The position numbers and the translations under genes are program-made. From Halomonas sp. GT (lineage in GTDB: Bacteria; Pseudomonadota; Gammaproteobacteria; Pseudomonadales; Halomonadaceae), in assembly GCF_002082565.1 (NCBI RefSeq), contig NZ_CP020562.1, positions 434,001 to 498,000 on the forward strand: 64,000 nucleotides of DNA. Reading direction: 5' to 3'. The notes under the pieces were generated by a model, which did not search any database, was not told the origin of the DNA, and saw nothing but the letters and a program-made list of their open reading frames with translations. Below, in pieces: positions 1 through 10,021 of this stretch (position 1 is its first letter; every line of letters starts with the position of its first letter).

Positions 1-1169
1 AAGCGCAAGGCACTCAGCTGACCAACAAGTATGCGGAAGGCTATCCAGGCCGTCGCTACTACGGCGGCTGTGAGTTCGTCGACAAGGTTGAAGCCTTAGC
101 CATTGAGCGCGCTTGCAACTTATTTAGTGCCAATTATGCCAATGTGCAGCCGCATTCCGGTGCCCAGGCAAATGCCGCTGTGTTTATGGCGCTGGTTAAA
201 CCTGGCGATACGATTCTAGGTATGAGCCTTGCCCACGGCGGCCATTTAACCCACGGCGCCGCTCCTAACTTCTCGGGCAAACATTACAACGCTGTTCAGT
301 ACGGCCTCACGCCGGAAACCGGTGAGATCGATTACGAAGAAGTTGAGCGTTTGGCCCGTGAGCATCAGCCGAAAATGATCATTGCCGGTTTCTCTGCCTA
401 CTCTCGCGTGGTGGATTGGCGTCGTTTCCGCACTATCGCTGATGAAGTGGGTGCTTACTTAATGGTCGACATGGCCCACGTTGCAGGTTTGGTGGCAGCT
501 AACCTTTATCCGAGCCCGCTGCCTCATGCCCACGTCGTCACCACGACTACCCACAAAACGCTGCGTGGCCCCCGCGGTGGCCTGATTCTGTCTGCGGATG
601 GCGACGAGGCGCTCTACAAAAAGCTTAATGGTGCGGTCTTCCCAGGCCAGCAAGGTGGCCCATTGATGCATGTCATCGCAGCGAAAGCGGTGGCGTTCAA
701 GGAAGCCATGAGCCAGGAGTTTGTGCGTTACCAGCAGCAGGTGATTGACAACGCCCAAGCCATGGCCAGCGTATTCATGGAGCGCGGCTATGATGTCGTG
801 TCGGGTGGTACCGATGATCATCTTTTCTTGGTCTCGCTTATCCAGCAGGGCGTCACGGGTAAGGATGCGGATGCCGCATTGGGCCGTGCGCATATCACCG
901 TTAATAAGAATACGGTGCCCAACGACCCCCAGAGCCCATTCGTGACATCGGGTCTACGTATTGGTACCCCCGCGGTTACCACGCGTGGCTTCAATGCCCA
1001 AGAGTGTGGCGAACTAGCTGGCTGGATTTGCGACATCCTAGACGTATTAGCTGCTGGGAGTGATACCGCTGCCATCGAGGCCGAGGTGCTGGCTAAAGTG
1101 AGTGACGTGTGTGCCCGGCACCCTGTCTATGCTGAAGCTGTCGCTGAAGCCGTCGAATCTATTGCTTGA
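1..1169 (+). CDS. glyA: Serine hydroxymethyltransferase, 5' end cut off by the window
   Basis: PLP enzyme that interconverts glycine and serine using 5,10-methylene-THF in the cytosol. The reading frame is open from base 3, so the N-terminus lies outside the window; a GTG at 144 is an internal codon, not a start. Visible family motifs are YPGRRYYGG near the window start, QPHSGAQAN, the PLP-lysine segment [13 protein letters not shown] and the GLRIGTPA segment near the C-terminus. It is followed after 47 bp by soxB and the rest of the sarcosine oxidase genes, as in betaine catabolic operons, where this copy would add the methylene-THF formed from sarcosine to glycine, giving serine. It could also be the only glyA of the genome; that cannot be judged here. 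Confidence 0.96.
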   Translation, partial: AQGTQLTNKYAEGYPGRRYYGGCEFVDKVEALAIERACNLFSANYANVQPHSGAQANAAVFMALVKPGDTILGMSLAHGGHLTHGAAPNFSGKHYNAVQYGLTPETGEIDYEEVERLAREHQPKMIIAGFSAYSRVVDWRRFRTIADEVGAYLMVDMAHVAGLVAANLYPSPLPHAHVVTTTTHKTLRGPRGGLILSADGDEALYKKLNGAVFPGQQGGPLMHVIAAKAVAFKEAMSQEFVRYQQQVIDNAQAMASVFMERGYDVVSGGTDDHLFLVSLIQQGVTGKDADAALGRAHITVNKNTVPNDPQSPFVTSGLRIGTPAVTTRGFNAQECGELAGWICDILDVLAAGSDTAAIEAEVLAKVSDVCARHPVYAEAVAEAVESIA

Positions 1170-1216
1170 ATCGGCTTGCCGGCAAGGCCCGGCGCGGCTG
1201 AACTAAGGAGACCATT

Positions 1217-2467
1217 ATGCAACGCTATTCCGGCTTCGGCCTGGTCAAGCACGCGCTGAGCCACCATGAAAACTGGGAGCGTCAATGGCGCAATCCCACG
1301 CCTAAGAAGCAGTACGATGTGATCATCGTCGGTGGTGGTGGCCACGGTTTGGCCACGGCTTACTACTTGGCCAAAGAGTTCGGTGTCAAGAATGTCGCGG
1401 TGATCGAGAAGGGCTGGTTGGGCGGTGGTAATACCGCCCGTAATACGACCATCGTGCGTTCGAACTACTTATGGGACGAGTCGGCTGCCCTTTACGAACA
1501 TGCCATGAAGCTGTGGGAAGGGCTTTCTCAAGACCTTAACTACAACGTCATGTTCTCCCAGCGAGGGGTGCTCAACCTGGGACATACCCTGCAAGATATG
1601 CGCGATATCCAGCGCCGGGTTAATGCGAATCGCCTAAACGGCATTGACGGCGAAGTGCTGGACACCAAGGGTGTGCAGGCACTGGTGCCAATCATGGACT
1701 GCTCCAAGAACGCTCGCTACCCAGTGATGGGCGCTTCCTGGCAGCCGCGTGCTGGGGTAGCGCGGCATGATGCTGTGGCCTGGGGCTATGCGCGCGGTGC
1801 TGATGCTCACGGGGTGGACATTCTCCAGCAGACCGAAGTTACCGGCTTCAAAATCCGTGACGGTAGGATCTACGGTGTGCACACCAACCGTGGCGATATC
1901 GAGGCCAAGACAGTGGGCTGTGTGACCGCCGGTAATTCTGGCGTGTTGGCCAACATGGGCGGCTTTCAGTTGCCCCTGGAGTCCCACCCGCTACAAGCCC
2001 TGGTCTCCGAGCCGATCAAACCGATTCTCGATACCGTGGTGATGTCTAATCACGTGCATGGCTATATCAGTCAGTCTGATAAAGGCGACCTAGTCATCGG
2101 TGCTGGCATTGACGGCTATAACGGCTATGGCCAGCGCGGTAGTTATCCTACCGTGGAACACACCCTTCAGGCGATCGTCGAGATGTTCCCGATCTTCTCT
2201 CGGGTGCGTATGAACCGTCAGTGGGGCGGTATTGTCGATACCTGTCCGGATGCCTGTCCGATTATCTCTAAAACACCGGTGAAGGGGTTGTTCTTCAACT
2301 GTGGTTGGGGCACGGGTGGCTTCAAGGCTACCCCAGGATCGGGTCACGTGTTCGCCGCCAGCTTGGCTAAGGGTGAGATGCACCCCATCGCTGAGCCGTT
2401 CTCCATGTTCCGCTTCCATAGCGGTGCGCTGATTGATGAGCACGGCGCTGCCGGCGTGGCCCACTAG
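1217..2467 (+). CDS. soxB: Sarcosine oxidase, beta subunit
   Basis: FAD/FMN-carrying catalytic subunit of heterotetrameric sarcosine oxidase, which oxidises sarcosine to glycine, methylene-THF and hydrogen peroxide in the cytosol. The 416-residue product has an N-terminal dinucleotide-binding motif ([12 protein letters not shown], about residues 36-47), then [16 protein letters not shown] and a C-terminal [14 protein letters not shown] flavin segment. H184 in ARHDAVAWG lies where the family carries the histidine covalently bound to FMN; I assign this from position only. The start has a good ribosome site (AAGGAG at 1205). It is the first sox gene after glyA and is followed by soxD, soxA and soxG, which encode the other three subunits in the usual order. 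Confidence 0.97.
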   Translation: MQRYSGFGLVKHALSHHENWERQWRNPTPKKQYDVIIVGGGGHGLATAYYLAKEFGVKNVAVIEKGWLGGGNTARNTTIVRSNYLWDESAALYEHAMKLWEGLSQDLNYNVMFSQRGVLNLGHTLQDMRDIQRRVNANRLNGIDGEVLDTKGVQALVPIMDCSKNARYPVMGASWQPRAGVARHDAVAWGYARGADAHGVDILQQTEVTGFKIRDGRIYGVHTNRGDIEAKTVGCVTAGNSGVLANMGGFQLPLESHPLQALVSEPIKPILDTVVMSNHVHGYISQSDKGDLVIGAGIDGYNGYGQRGSYPTVEHTLQAIVEMFPIFSRVRMNRQWGGIVDTCPDACPIISKTPVKGLFFNCGWGTGGFKATPGSGHVFAASLAKGEMHPIAEPFSMFRFHSGALIDEHGAAGVAH

Positions 2468-2492
2468 GGTAAATACGAGAGGAGTATCCGTC

Positions 2493-2834
2493 ATGTTTTA
2501 TATCTACTGCCCCTACTGCGGCGAGCACCGTGAGGAAGAGGAGTTTCACCCCAAAGGCCAAGCGCATATTGAGCGTCCCAAAGAGCCCGAGGCGTGTAGT
2601 GATGAAGAGTGGGGTAACTATCTTTTCTTCCGCAACAATCCCAGAGGTGTGCATCACGAAATGTGGGTGCATGCGGTGGGTTGCCGTAAGTTCTTCAACG
2701 TGACGCGCCACACGGTGAGCTACGAAATTCTCGAGACCTACAAAATAGGCGAGCAGCCGACGATTACCGCCGACAGCCAAAGGCAGCCTCGCGAGGCGGC
2801 AGCGGTAAGCCATCAAGAAGGAGTGCGGGCATGA
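2493..2834 (+). CDS. soxD: Sarcosine oxidase, delta subunit
   Basis: Small zinc-binding structural subunit of heterotetrameric sarcosine oxidase, 113 residues. The metal ligands are visible as C6 and C9 (YCPYCG) and H60 and C64 (WVHAVGC), matching the spacing known for the family. I chose ATG 2493 over the in-frame ATG at 2433 because the upstream start would overlap soxB and add about 20 unrelated residues, while 2493 follows a GAGAGGAG ribosome site. The stop overlaps the soxA start by 4 bp (ATGA), so the two subunits are probably translationally coupled. Confidence 0.96.
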   Translation: MFYIYCPYCGEHREEEEFHPKGQAHIERPKEPEACSDEEWGNYLFFRNNPRGVHHEMWVHAVGCRKFFNVTRHTVSYEILETYKIGEQPTITADSQRQPREAAAVSHQEGVRA

Positions 2835-5800
2835 GCCAGTCCAAGCAACAAGTGTTCCGCCTAAAGACAGGCGGCCGAATCGATCGCTCTCGCACGTTGA
2901 GCTTTACCTTTAACGGTCAGCGTTACCAAGGGCACTCTGGAGATACCCTGGCTTCGGCGCTGCTGGCTAACGGTGTGGATATCGTTAACCGCAGCTTTAA
3001 GTATTCCCGCCCCAGAGGCATCGTCGCCGCAGGCGCTGAAGAGCCCAATGCCATTGTTCAATTAGGCAGTACCGAAGCGGCACAGGTGCCCAATGTTCGT
3101 GCTACCCAGCAAGCGTTGTTTGATGGATTAGCCGCCTGTAGCACCAACGGTTGGCCTAATGTACAGCGCGACTTGATGGGCTTGATAGGCAAGTTAGGTG
3201 GGCAATTTATGCCACCGGGCTTCTACTACAAGACGTTTATGGCACCGGCGTCGATGTGGCTGACCTACGAAAAGTACATTCGTAAGGCGGCAGGCCTGGG
3301 CCGCAGCCCTATGGAAGCCGATCCAGATAGCTATGACCACCTTCATCAACACTGCGATGTGCTGGTCGTTGGCGCTGGCGCGGCTGGCTTGTCTGCAGCA
3401 TTGGCTGCTGCCCGTGGCGGTGCGCGGGTGATCGTTGCGGATGAGCAAGAAGAGATGGGCGGCTCACTGTTGGGTAGCCGCGAAACGCTGGATGGCAAGT
3501 CGGCAGACCAGTGGGTTGCTCGAGTGCTTGAAGAGCTAGCCGGATGTGAGAATGTCACACTGCTGCCACGCACCACGGCTAACGGCTATCACGATCACAA
3601 TTTTGTGACACTGCACGAGCGGCGTACTGAGCATCTGGGCGAAACGGCGCCTGTCGTCAATGGCCGCCGACCGGTACGTTCCCGTATGCATCGAGTTCGC
3701 GCTGGTCAGGTGATCCTAGCCACAGGCGCTCACGAGCGACCATTGGTGTATGCGGGAAATGACGTTCCAGGCAACCTATTGGCAAGCGCTGTTTCTACCT
3801 ACATTCGACGCTATGGTGTCGTGCCAGGTCGCCAACTGGTGCTCTCCACCAGCAACGACGATGGCTATCGCGCCGCCTTAGACTGGAAGGAAGCAGGCTG
3901 CGAGGTGGTGGCGGTTGTTGATGCCCGCGAAGCGCCTGCAGGGGATTGGGTCGATGCCGCCCGCGCCCAAGGTATCAAGATCATCACCGGCAGTGCCGTT
4001 ATCGAGGCGAAAGGCAGCAACCGAGTCACTGCCGCTCGGGTGGCCAAGATCGATATTGGTGCTTACCGAGTCAGTGGCCCAGTCCAGGAATTGGCCTGCG
4101 ACACTATTGCTAGCTCAGGTGGCTATAGTCCGGTCATCCACTTGGCTTCCCATACCGGCGCGCGGCCTACTTGGCGTGACGATATCCTCGGCTTTGTGCC
4201 AGGGCTAGTGAAGGGCGTTCATGCCTGCGGTGGCGCTAATGGCACCTATGCGTTGGAAGACGTACTTGCCGAGGGTGTTGAGGCTGGCATTAAAGCAGCA
4301 GCAGCTACAGGCCACGCGGCTCAGCCGGTTAACCTGCCTAGCGTTGAACGCCTCCAGCAGGGGCCTGCGGTGGCACTTTTCCAGGTTCCCCATGAGAAGC
4401 CCACGCTGCGCGGGCCTAAGCAATTCGTCGATCTGCAGAATGACGTCACCGCAGCGGGCATCGAACTGGCTACCCGGGAAGGCTTTGAGTCTATCGAGCA
4501 TATTAAGCGCTATACCGCGATGGGTTTCGGAACGGATCAGGGCAAGCTGGGCAATATTAATGGTATGGCCATTGCAGCTCGCTGCCTGAATCGCTCCATT
4601 CCTGAGGTGGGCACCACGGTATTTCGGCCAAATTATACGCCGGTGACCTTTGGCGCTATCGTCGGTCGTCACTGCCGTGATCTGTTCGATCCCGAGCGCT
4701 ACACCGCTCTTCATCAGTGGCACGTTGAGCGCGGCGCCGAGTTTGAGGATGTCGGTCAGTGGAAGCGTCCCTGGTACTACCCACAGAAGGTGAATGGCAA
4801 GACCGAGACCATGCACGAAGCGGTAGCCCGGGAATGTTTAGCGGTGCGCGAGAAAGTGGGTATTCTCGATGCTTCTACGCTTGGCAAGATTGACATTCAA
4901 GGGCCGGATGCGCGTGAATTCCTGGCGCGTATCTATACCAACAAGTGGGAGAAGCTGGCGGTTGGTAAGTGCCGCTACGGCTTGATGTGTAAAGATGATG
5001 GCATGGTCACCGATGACGGTGTGACCAGCTGTCTTGCTGAAAATCACTTTTTGATGACCACCACCACCGGTGGCGCAGCAGCGATATTGGAATGGTTGGA
5101 GTTATGGCATCAGACCGAGTGGCCAGAACTGGATGTCTACTTCTCTTCAGTGACTGACCACTGGGCCACCATGACGATCACTGGCCCCGAAGCGCGCAAG
5201 CTGCTGGCTGAGATGACGGATATCGATCTCGACCGCGATAGCTTTAAGTTTATGGAGTGGCGTGCGGGGAAAGTGGCCGGGGTGCCTGCGCGTGTCTATC
5301 GAATCTCTTTTACCGGTGAGTTGACCTTTGAGATTAACGTTCAAGCCAACTACGCCATGCACGTGTGGCAGACACTGTTCAAGCATGGCGAGAAGTATGG
5401 CTTAACGCCCTATGGCACAGAGACCATGCACGTCCTGCGCGCTGAAAAAGGCTTTATTATCGTTGGCCAGGAAACCGACGGCTCGGTGACGCCGGAAGAC
5501 CTGGGCATGCAGTGGTGCGTAGGTTACGACAAGCCTTTCTCATGGATTGGTAAGCGAGCCCTGACACGAACGGATACCAAGCGCGAAAACCGCAAGCAGC
5601 TAGTGGGTCTCAAACCGAAGGATCCAACGGTGGTGCTGGAGGAGGGAGCCCAGATTGTGTTTGATCCTAAGCATGCGATCCCGATGCCCATGGTGGGGCA
5701 TGTGACCTCAAGCTACTACAGCCCAATTCTGGACTCTGGATTTGCTTTAGCGGTGGTGAAAGGCGGCCTCAAGAAAATGGGCGAAACCGTCTATCTGCCC

Positions 5801-5881
5801 ATGGCAGACGGCCAAGTTCACGAAGCCGAAATCGTCAGCACCATTTTTTATGATCCCAAGGGAGAGCGCCAAAATGTCTAA
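2831..5881 (+). CDS. soxA: Sarcosine oxidase, alpha subunit
   Basis: Large subunit (1016 residues, the usual length) of heterotetrameric sarcosine oxidase. It binds NAD and THF and passes the methylene group from the active site to THF. The N-terminal ~110 residues are a ferredoxin-like domain (FNGQRYQGHSGDTLASALL). A Rossmann flavoprotein domain follows with VLVVGAGAAGLSAA near residue 175 and ATGAHERP near residue 300. The last ~380 residues form a GcvT-type aminomethyltransferase fold. It overlaps soxD by 4 bp and soxG by 8 bp, so the subunit genes form one tight transcription unit. Nothing unusual is seen in the reading frame. Confidence 0.97.
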   Translation: MSQSKQQVFRLKTGGRIDRSRTLSFTFNGQRYQGHSGDTLASALLANGVDIVNRSFKYSRPRGIVAAGAEEPNAIVQLGSTEAAQVPNVRATQQALFDGLAACSTNGWPNVQRDLMGLIGKLGGQFMPPGFYYKTFMAPASMWLTYEKYIRKAAGLGRSPMEADPDSYDHLHQHCDVLVVGAGAAGLSAALAAARGGARVIVADEQEEMGGSLLGSRETLDGKSADQWVARVLEELAGCENVTLLPRTTANGYHDHNFVTLHERRTEHLGETAPVVNGRRPVRSRMHRVRAGQVILATGAHERPLVYAGNDVPGNLLASAVSTYIRRYGVVPGRQLVLSTSNDDGYRAALDWKEAGCEVVAVVDAREAPAGDWVDAARAQGIKIITGSAVIEAKGSNRVTAARVAKIDIGAYRVSGPVQELACDTIASSGGYSPVIHLASHTGARPTWRDDILGFVPGLVKGVHACGGANGTYALEDVLAEGVEAGIKAAAATGHAAQPVNLPSVERLQQGPAVALFQVPHEKPTLRGPKQFVDLQNDVTAAGIELATREGFESIEHIKRYTAMGFGTDQGKLGNINGMAIAARCLNRSIPEVGTTVFRPNYTPVTFGAIVGRHCRDLFDPERYTALHQWHVERGAEFEDVGQWKRPWYYPQKVNGKTETMHEAVARECLAVREKVGILDASTLGKIDIQGPDAREFLARIYTNKWEKLAVGKCRYGLMCKDDGMVTDDGVTSCLAENHFLMTTTTGGAAAILEWLELWHQTEWPELDVYFSSVTDHWATMTITGPEARKLLAEMTDIDLDRDSFKFMEWRAGKVAGVPARVYRISFTGELTFEINVQANYAMHVWQTLFKHGEKYGLTPYGTETMHVLRAEKGFIIVGQETDGSVTPEDLGMQWCVGYDKPFSWIGKRALTRTDTKRENRKQLVGLKPKDPTVVLEEGAQIVFDPKHAIPMPMVGHVTSSYYSPILDSGFALAVVKGGLKKMGETVYLPMADGQVHEAEIVSTIFYDPKGERQNV

Positions 5882-6509
5882 TGCGGCCACTTTCGATACC
5901 CGTACCGATACCGCTATCCCGGTAGAGTCTCCGTTAGCCTTTAGCTACCGTCATAGCGGCGCTCCTCGTGCTGGTAGTTCAAGTCGGGTTCAGCTACGCG
6001 AGCGGGCAATGCTTGGGCATCTGATCTTACGAGGCGGTGCCATCGTTCTCGACGAAGCGGTGCGCGACGTGCTGGGGATTAGCTTGCCTGGTAAGCCCCA
6101 GGCGCTGGTGCAGGATGCCAGCGGCGAACGTTCTATTCAGTGGCTTTCCCCTGACGAGTGGCTGGTAATTGTGCCTGGCGGTGAGGAGTTCCCGCTAGAG
6201 ACGCAGTTGCGGGAGCGTTTGGGGGATTCCCATTACGCCATCAGCGATGTCAGCGGTGGGCAGACGGTGTTAGAGATTACCGGAGAGGCGGCCCGCGAGC
6301 TGTTGATGAAAGCGGTGATCTACGACGTTCATCCCCGCCATTTTCCCGTGGGCAAAGGCGTTACTACCGTTTTCGCCAAGGCCACGACCATCCTTCGTCG
6401 GCCCAGTGAGGAGCGTTGGGAGTTAGTCGTGCGGCGCAGTTTTGCCGACTACTGCTACCGCTGGCTACTGGATGCAGCAGCAGAGTATGGCGTGAACGTA
6501 GAACAATAA
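5874..6509 (+). CDS. soxG: Sarcosine oxidase, gamma subunit
   Basis: Fourth subunit of the heterotetramer, 211 residues, related in fold to the GcvT-like half of SoxA. Characteristic stretches are LRGGA near residue 50, LSPDEWLV near residue 95 and the ISDVSGGQTVLEI segment. ATG 5874 sits inside the soxA stop region (8-bp overlap) behind a GGGAGAG ribosome site; an in-frame ATG at 5850 lies further inside soxA and is less likely. A 9-bp hairpin follows before purU. Confidence 0.95.
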   Translation: MSNAATFDTRTDTAIPVESPLAFSYRHSGAPRAGSSSRVQLRERAMLGHLILRGGAIVLDEAVRDVLGISLPGKPQALVQDASGERSIQWLSPDEWLVIVPGGEEFPLETQLRERLGDSHYAISDVSGGQTVLEITGEAARELLMKAVIYDVHPRHFPVGKGVTTVFAKATTILRRPSEERWELVVRRSFADYCYRWLLDAAAEYGVNVEQ

Positions 6510-6516
6510 GCAGGCA

Positions 6517-6537
6517 GGCCGAAACGCTGTTTCGGCC
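6517..6537 (+). other. Intergenic hairpin between soxG and purU
   Basis: Perfect 9-bp inverted repeat (GGCCGAAAC, 3-nt loop, GTTTCGGCC) just after the soxG stop. There is no run of T after it, so it is not a canonical intrinsic terminator. It could stabilise the sox mRNA or partly attenuate read-through into purU. Confidence 0.55.
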
Positions 6538-6571
6538 GCTATCTTCTGCCGCTAACAGAGATACATGCATT

Positions 6572-7438
6572 ATGAGCCGAATGAGTGATACCTGGATACT
6601 TGCCGCCCAATGCCAAAGCCTTTTGGGAACGGTGGACGTCGTCACGCGCTTTTTAAAAGAGCAGCAGTGCTATATCACTGAACTTAACTCTTTCGATGAT
6701 CGGCTTGGTGGGCGCTTTTTTATTCGCGCTGAGTTTCGACCAGAGCGAGATGAGTTCCATGAAGAGCGCTTTCACGCTGATTTTGCAGCGCGAGCAAGCG
6801 AATTCGACATGCAGTTTGAGCTGACGCCTCCCGGAAAGCGAACGGGAACTGTGATCCTCGTATCGAAAGCTGATCACTGCTTAAATGATCTTCTCTATCG
6901 TTATCGCACTGGGCAACTGCCCATTGATATTAAGGCAGTGATTTCAAACCACCCTGACTTGGAGTCGTTGGCGACATGGCACGGCTTGCCATATCACTAC
7001 CTACCCATCAGCCCTGAGACTAAGTTGGAGCAAGAAGCGCAGGTGCGCAAAATCATTGCGGATACTGACGCTGAGCTGGTGGTACTGGCAAGGTATATGC
7101 AGGTACTTTCCCCCTCAATGTGTGAACTATTAGCCGGACGAGCCATCAACATTCATCACTCTCTCCTACCCGGTTTTAAAGGCGCTAAGCCTTATCATCA
7201 GGCGTACGAAAAAGGGGTCAAGCTGGTGGGTGCAACGGCGCATTATATTAATAATGACCTTGATGAAGGGCCAATTATTGCTCAAGGGGTCGAGCCCGTC
7301 GACCATGCTCATTACCCTGAGGATCTGGTTGCTAAAGGGCGTGATATTGAGTGTCTCACCCTGGCTAGGGCGATTAGCTACCACTTAGAACGTCGTGTGT
7401 TCTTTTATTCAGGCCGCACGGTGGTTTTTGGTAACTAA
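6572..7438 (+). CDS. purU: Formyltetrahydrofolate deformylase
   Basis: Hydrolyses 10-formyl-THF to formate and THF, which balances one-carbon pools when betaine or sarcosine degradation floods the cell with methylene-THF. The 288-residue protein has an N-terminal ACT domain (about residues 7-90) and a C-terminal formyltransferase domain with the catalytic Asn-His motif NIHHSLLPGF and the aspartate in DLDEGPII. ATG 6572 was chosen because the longer frame from 6416 runs back into soxG and lacks similarity; a second ATG three codons on (6581) is also possible. PurU next to sox genes is the usual arrangement in betaine catabolic clusters. A terminator-like hairpin follows. Confidence 0.95.
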   Translation: MSRMSDTWILAAQCQSLLGTVDVVTRFLKEQQCYITELNSFDDRLGGRFFIRAEFRPERDEFHEERFHADFAARASEFDMQFELTPPGKRTGTVILVSKADHCLNDLLYRYRTGQLPIDIKAVISNHPDLESLATWHGLPYHYLPISPETKLEQEAQVRKIIADTDAELVVLARYMQVLSPSMCELLAGRAINIHHSLLPGFKGAKPYHQAYEKGVKLVGATAHYINNDLDEGPIIAQGVEPVDHAHYPEDLVAKGRDIECLTLARAISYHLERRVFFYSGRTVVFGN

Positions 7439-7465
7439 TGTTTTTTAACTGATTCTGCTGTTAAT

Positions 7466-7494
7466 AAACGCAAATAGTTTGAGTGCGTTTTTAT
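7466..7494 (+). terminator. Probable intrinsic terminator after purU
   Basis: 7-bp stem (AAACGCA / TGCGTTT) with an 11-nt loop followed by TTAT. The T-run is short, so termination may be incomplete. Confidence 0.5.
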
Positions 7495-7546
7495 AGTTGG
7501 GTTGCTGTCGCTGCTAAGCTTTTGCCAGAGCGATATGTAACCCCTT

Positions 7547-7574
7547 GTTATGCGTGAAAAGTTATGCGTGAGAA
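7547..7574. repeat. 14-bp tandem duplication upstream of sdaA
   Basis: GTTATGCGTGAAAA is followed directly by GTTATGCGTGAGAA (13 of 14 identical). It lies in the AT-rich 280-bp region before sdaA and could be a regulator site or a simple slippage duplication. Confidence 0.6.
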
Positions 7575-7718
7575 GTCGTGATTAAAAGTATTATTTATAA
7601 ATATAAAAATATCTTCAATAAAAGATAGATTGGTTTTGTTTGTTATCACATAAATAACTTATTGAAATTTTCAGGCGTCGCCTGATTTTCCCCTGTTTAT
7701 ACGTCAAGAGGTGCTCCA

Positions 7719-9101
7719 ATGCCTATCAGTGTTTTCGACCTTTTTAAGATTGGAGTAGGCCCCTCCAGTTCCCATACCGTCGGGCCCATGCAGGCCGCTT
7801 TTAAGTATGTTACATCACTACGCGAAGCCGACCTTCTTGATGAAGTGGCCCATCTAGACGTTCATCTTTATGGCTCACTTTCAGCGACGGGTGTAGGGCA
7901 CGCAACGGATCACGCGATTATTATGGGGCTGATGGGCGAGCGCCCAGACACGATTGACCCTTTGATTATTGGGCCATCTATTGCGTCGCTTAAAGAGAGT
8001 CAGTTATTAGAACTTGGACGCCAAAAAACAATCATTTTTGATTGGAATCGCGATATTTATTTCCATGAAGAGAGTCTGCCTCACCATCCTAATGCCATGC
8101 GGCTTGCCGCTTTTACATCTCAAGGCCAATTACTGCATGAAAATATCTACTACTCGGTAGGGGGCGGTTTTGTTGTTGAACAAGCCCAGGTGGATTTGCC
8201 ATTAGAGGATTTGGACGGGGCAACAATTCCCTACAACTTCGATACTGCCGAAGAACTGCTGGCATTATGTAAAAAAGAGCAGCTGAGTATCAGCCGCCTG
8301 ATGCTAGAAAATGAGAAAGTGTGGCGGACGGAAGACGAGGTTAGAAATGAGCTATGGCGAATCTGGCAAGTCATGTGTGAATGCATCGACAATGGATTAA
8401 CCCATGAAGGGATATTGCCGGGTGGGTTAAACGTAAAACGTAGAGCTAAGCTGCTTCACCAGCGGCTTTTAGCGGCTGAACAGAATGATTGCCTAATCGC
8501 ATCGACGTTTTCAGCAATGGAGTGGGTGAATATTTTTGCCCTCGCGGTTAATGAAGAGAATGCCGCAGGAGGGCGGATGGTCACGGCGCCCACCAACGGT
8601 GCTGCGGGCATTATTCCTGCCGTCTTGCACTATTACATGAAATTTCAGCCCAACGCCTGCGAGAAAAACGTCGTGGATTTTCTACTAGCGGCAGGCGCCA
8701 TTGGCATTCTCTGTAAGAAGAATGCCTCAATATCAGGGGCGGAAGTGGGCTGCCAAGGGGAAGTTGGGTCGGCATGTGCAATGGCGGCAGCTGGCTTAGC
8801 TGATGTCATGGGAGGAACGCCCGAACAAGTAGAGCATGCGGCAGAAATCGGCTTGGAACACAATTTAGGATTAACCTGCGACCCAGTGGGAGGGCTGGTT
8901 CAGATCCCCTGTATTGAACGCAACGCCATTGCCACCGTAAAAGCCATTAATGCAGCGCAAATGGCGTTGCACGGTGATGGCACTCACTTTATATCGTTGG
9001 ATAAGGTCATTCGTACTATGCGCGATACGGGGAGAGATATGCTTGATAAATATAAGGAAACATCTAAAGGGGGATTGGCCGTTAATGCTATTGAATGTTA
9101 A
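7719..9101 (+). CDS. sdaA: L-serine ammonia-lyase (iron-sulfur type)
   Basis: Deaminates L-serine to pyruvate and ammonia with a [4Fe-4S] cluster. The 460-residue single-chain form has the N-terminal beta domain starting [18 protein letters not shown] and a C-terminal alpha domain with cluster cysteines in [18 protein letters not shown] and [11 protein letters not shown] 7719 follows an AAGAGGTG ribosome site. Placed after glyA-sox-purU, it supplies the last step from betaine-derived serine to central metabolism. The AT-rich gap and the hairpin after purU suggest its own promoter. Confidence 0.96.
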   Translation: MPISVFDLFKIGVGPSSSHTVGPMQAAFKYVTSLREADLLDEVAHLDVHLYGSLSATGVGHATDHAIIMGLMGERPDTIDPLIIGPSIASLKESQLLELGRQKTIIFDWNRDIYFHEESLPHHPNAMRLAAFTSQGQLLHENIYYSVGGGFVVEQAQVDLPLEDLDGATIPYNFDTAEELLALCKKEQLSISRLMLENEKVWRTEDEVRNELWRIWQVMCECIDNGLTHEGILPGGLNVKRRAKLLHQRLLAAEQNDCLIASTFSAMEWVNIFALAVNEENAAGGRMVTAPTNGAAGIIPAVLHYYMKFQPNACEKNVVDFLLAAGAIGILCKKNASISGAEVGCQGEVGSACAMAAAGLADVMGGTPEQVEHAAEIGLEHNLGLTCDPVGGLVQIPCIERNAIATVKAINAAQMALHGDGTHFISLDKVIRTMRDTGRDMLDKYKETSKGGLAVNAIEC

Positions 9102-9205
9102 TCGCTATTGTATCCGGCAGGCCAGTTAAACCATCAGTCGTTTGGGGGCGTTGTTTTAACGCCACTGAATGCTTAAAAGTGAACTGCTTCGTTTAGGCAC
9201 AACGA

Positions 9206-9258
9206 AGGCTGTTAGCGATGTTGTCTTGCATTGTTACGTCAAGGCTAGCTAACAGCCT
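9206..9258. other. 11-bp inverted repeat in the sdaA-rhodanese gap
   Basis: AGGCTGTTAGC (9206-9216) and GCTAACAGCCT (9248-9258) are perfect inverted copies separated by 31 nt. A smaller hairpin, GGCGTT / AACGCC, lies at 9147-9163. Neither has a T-run; an operator or mRNA-end structure is possible. Otherwise I see nothing in this 250-bp gap. Confidence 0.45.
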
Positions 9259-9351
9259 CCTACTTCTGGCTAGTGACAAAGCGCCGCAGGTAGTTCTGCA
9301 TCTTTCCAGCTATATTAAGTCCATAGAGTTATTTCTTTAGAGGATTTTGTT

Positions 9352-9969
9352 ATGTCTGGAGTTGCAAGCTATTTTGCTGAGCTTCCATACCGTAATTCTG
9401 CCCTTGCCGCCTTGATGGCACTGAGCATGAGTGTCATCACCATCGCTCAGGCTGAAGATACGCCCTCTTATCGAGAAACGCAGTTGGGCTTGTATGTGAC
9501 CGCTCGCGAAGCCTATGACCTGCTACAGCAAGAAGACGATGCATTGTTGATTGATGTGCGTGATCCCGTCGAAATTAAATTCACCGGTTTTGCAGAACCC
9601 ACTGATATCCATGTGCCATGGGTACTAACGGACACGACTCAGTTCGATGCTGATAGCAAAACATGGCCAACGGTTCGTAACGCCAATTTTGCCGAACAAA
9701 TCCGTGCCGCGCTCGAAGCGCATCAAGCAAATGACGATACTCCGATCATCGTAATGTGCCGCTCTGGAGCAACCCGCAGCGCACCCGCTGCAGATCTGAT
9801 CGCAGAGATGGGATTTTCGCAGGTGTATTCGGTTAGCGATGGCTTTGAAGGGGGCACGCTTGCTGAAGGTGACTCAAAAGGTGTGAGGGCGCGTGATGGG
9901 TGGCGTAATTCGGGATTGCCCTGGAGTTATGACGTTAATCCTGACACCGCTTGGTATGAGTCGAAGTAG
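9352..9969 (+). CDS. Exported rhodanese-like domain protein
   Basis: 205-residue protein with a signal peptide-like N-terminus ending near AQAED (about residue 35) and one rhodanese domain. The active-site loop reads CRSGATR, with the catalytic cysteine present, so it could carry persulfide or act as a thiol-dependent transferase in the periplasm. LLIDVRDPVE is the usual CH2A-like strand. The start has an AGAGGA ribosome site. It is followed 52 bp later by a second exported protein of the DsrE-like fold, which suggests a shared periplasmic sulfur or redox task. The substrate is unknown. Confidence 0.85.
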   Translation: MSGVASYFAELPYRNSALAALMALSMSVITIAQAEDTPSYRETQLGLYVTAREAYDLLQQEDDALLIDVRDPVEIKFTGFAEPTDIHVPWVLTDTTQFDADSKTWPTVRNANFAEQIRAALEAHQANDDTPIIVMCRSGATRSAPAADLIAEMGFSQVYSVSDGFEGGTLAEGDSKGVRARDGWRNSGLPWSYDVNPDTAWYESK

Positions 9970-10021
9970 CGCAGAAAAGCATTTAAAGCAACGAATCGCA
10001 CAGATTGATAAGGAGATAACG

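Noticed and set aside
459..893. 144-codon frame antisense to glyA
   Set aside because: Shadow of the glyA coding sequence; no start signal or family.
4205..4816. 203-codon frame antisense to soxA
   Set aside because: Shadow frame created by the codon bias of soxA.
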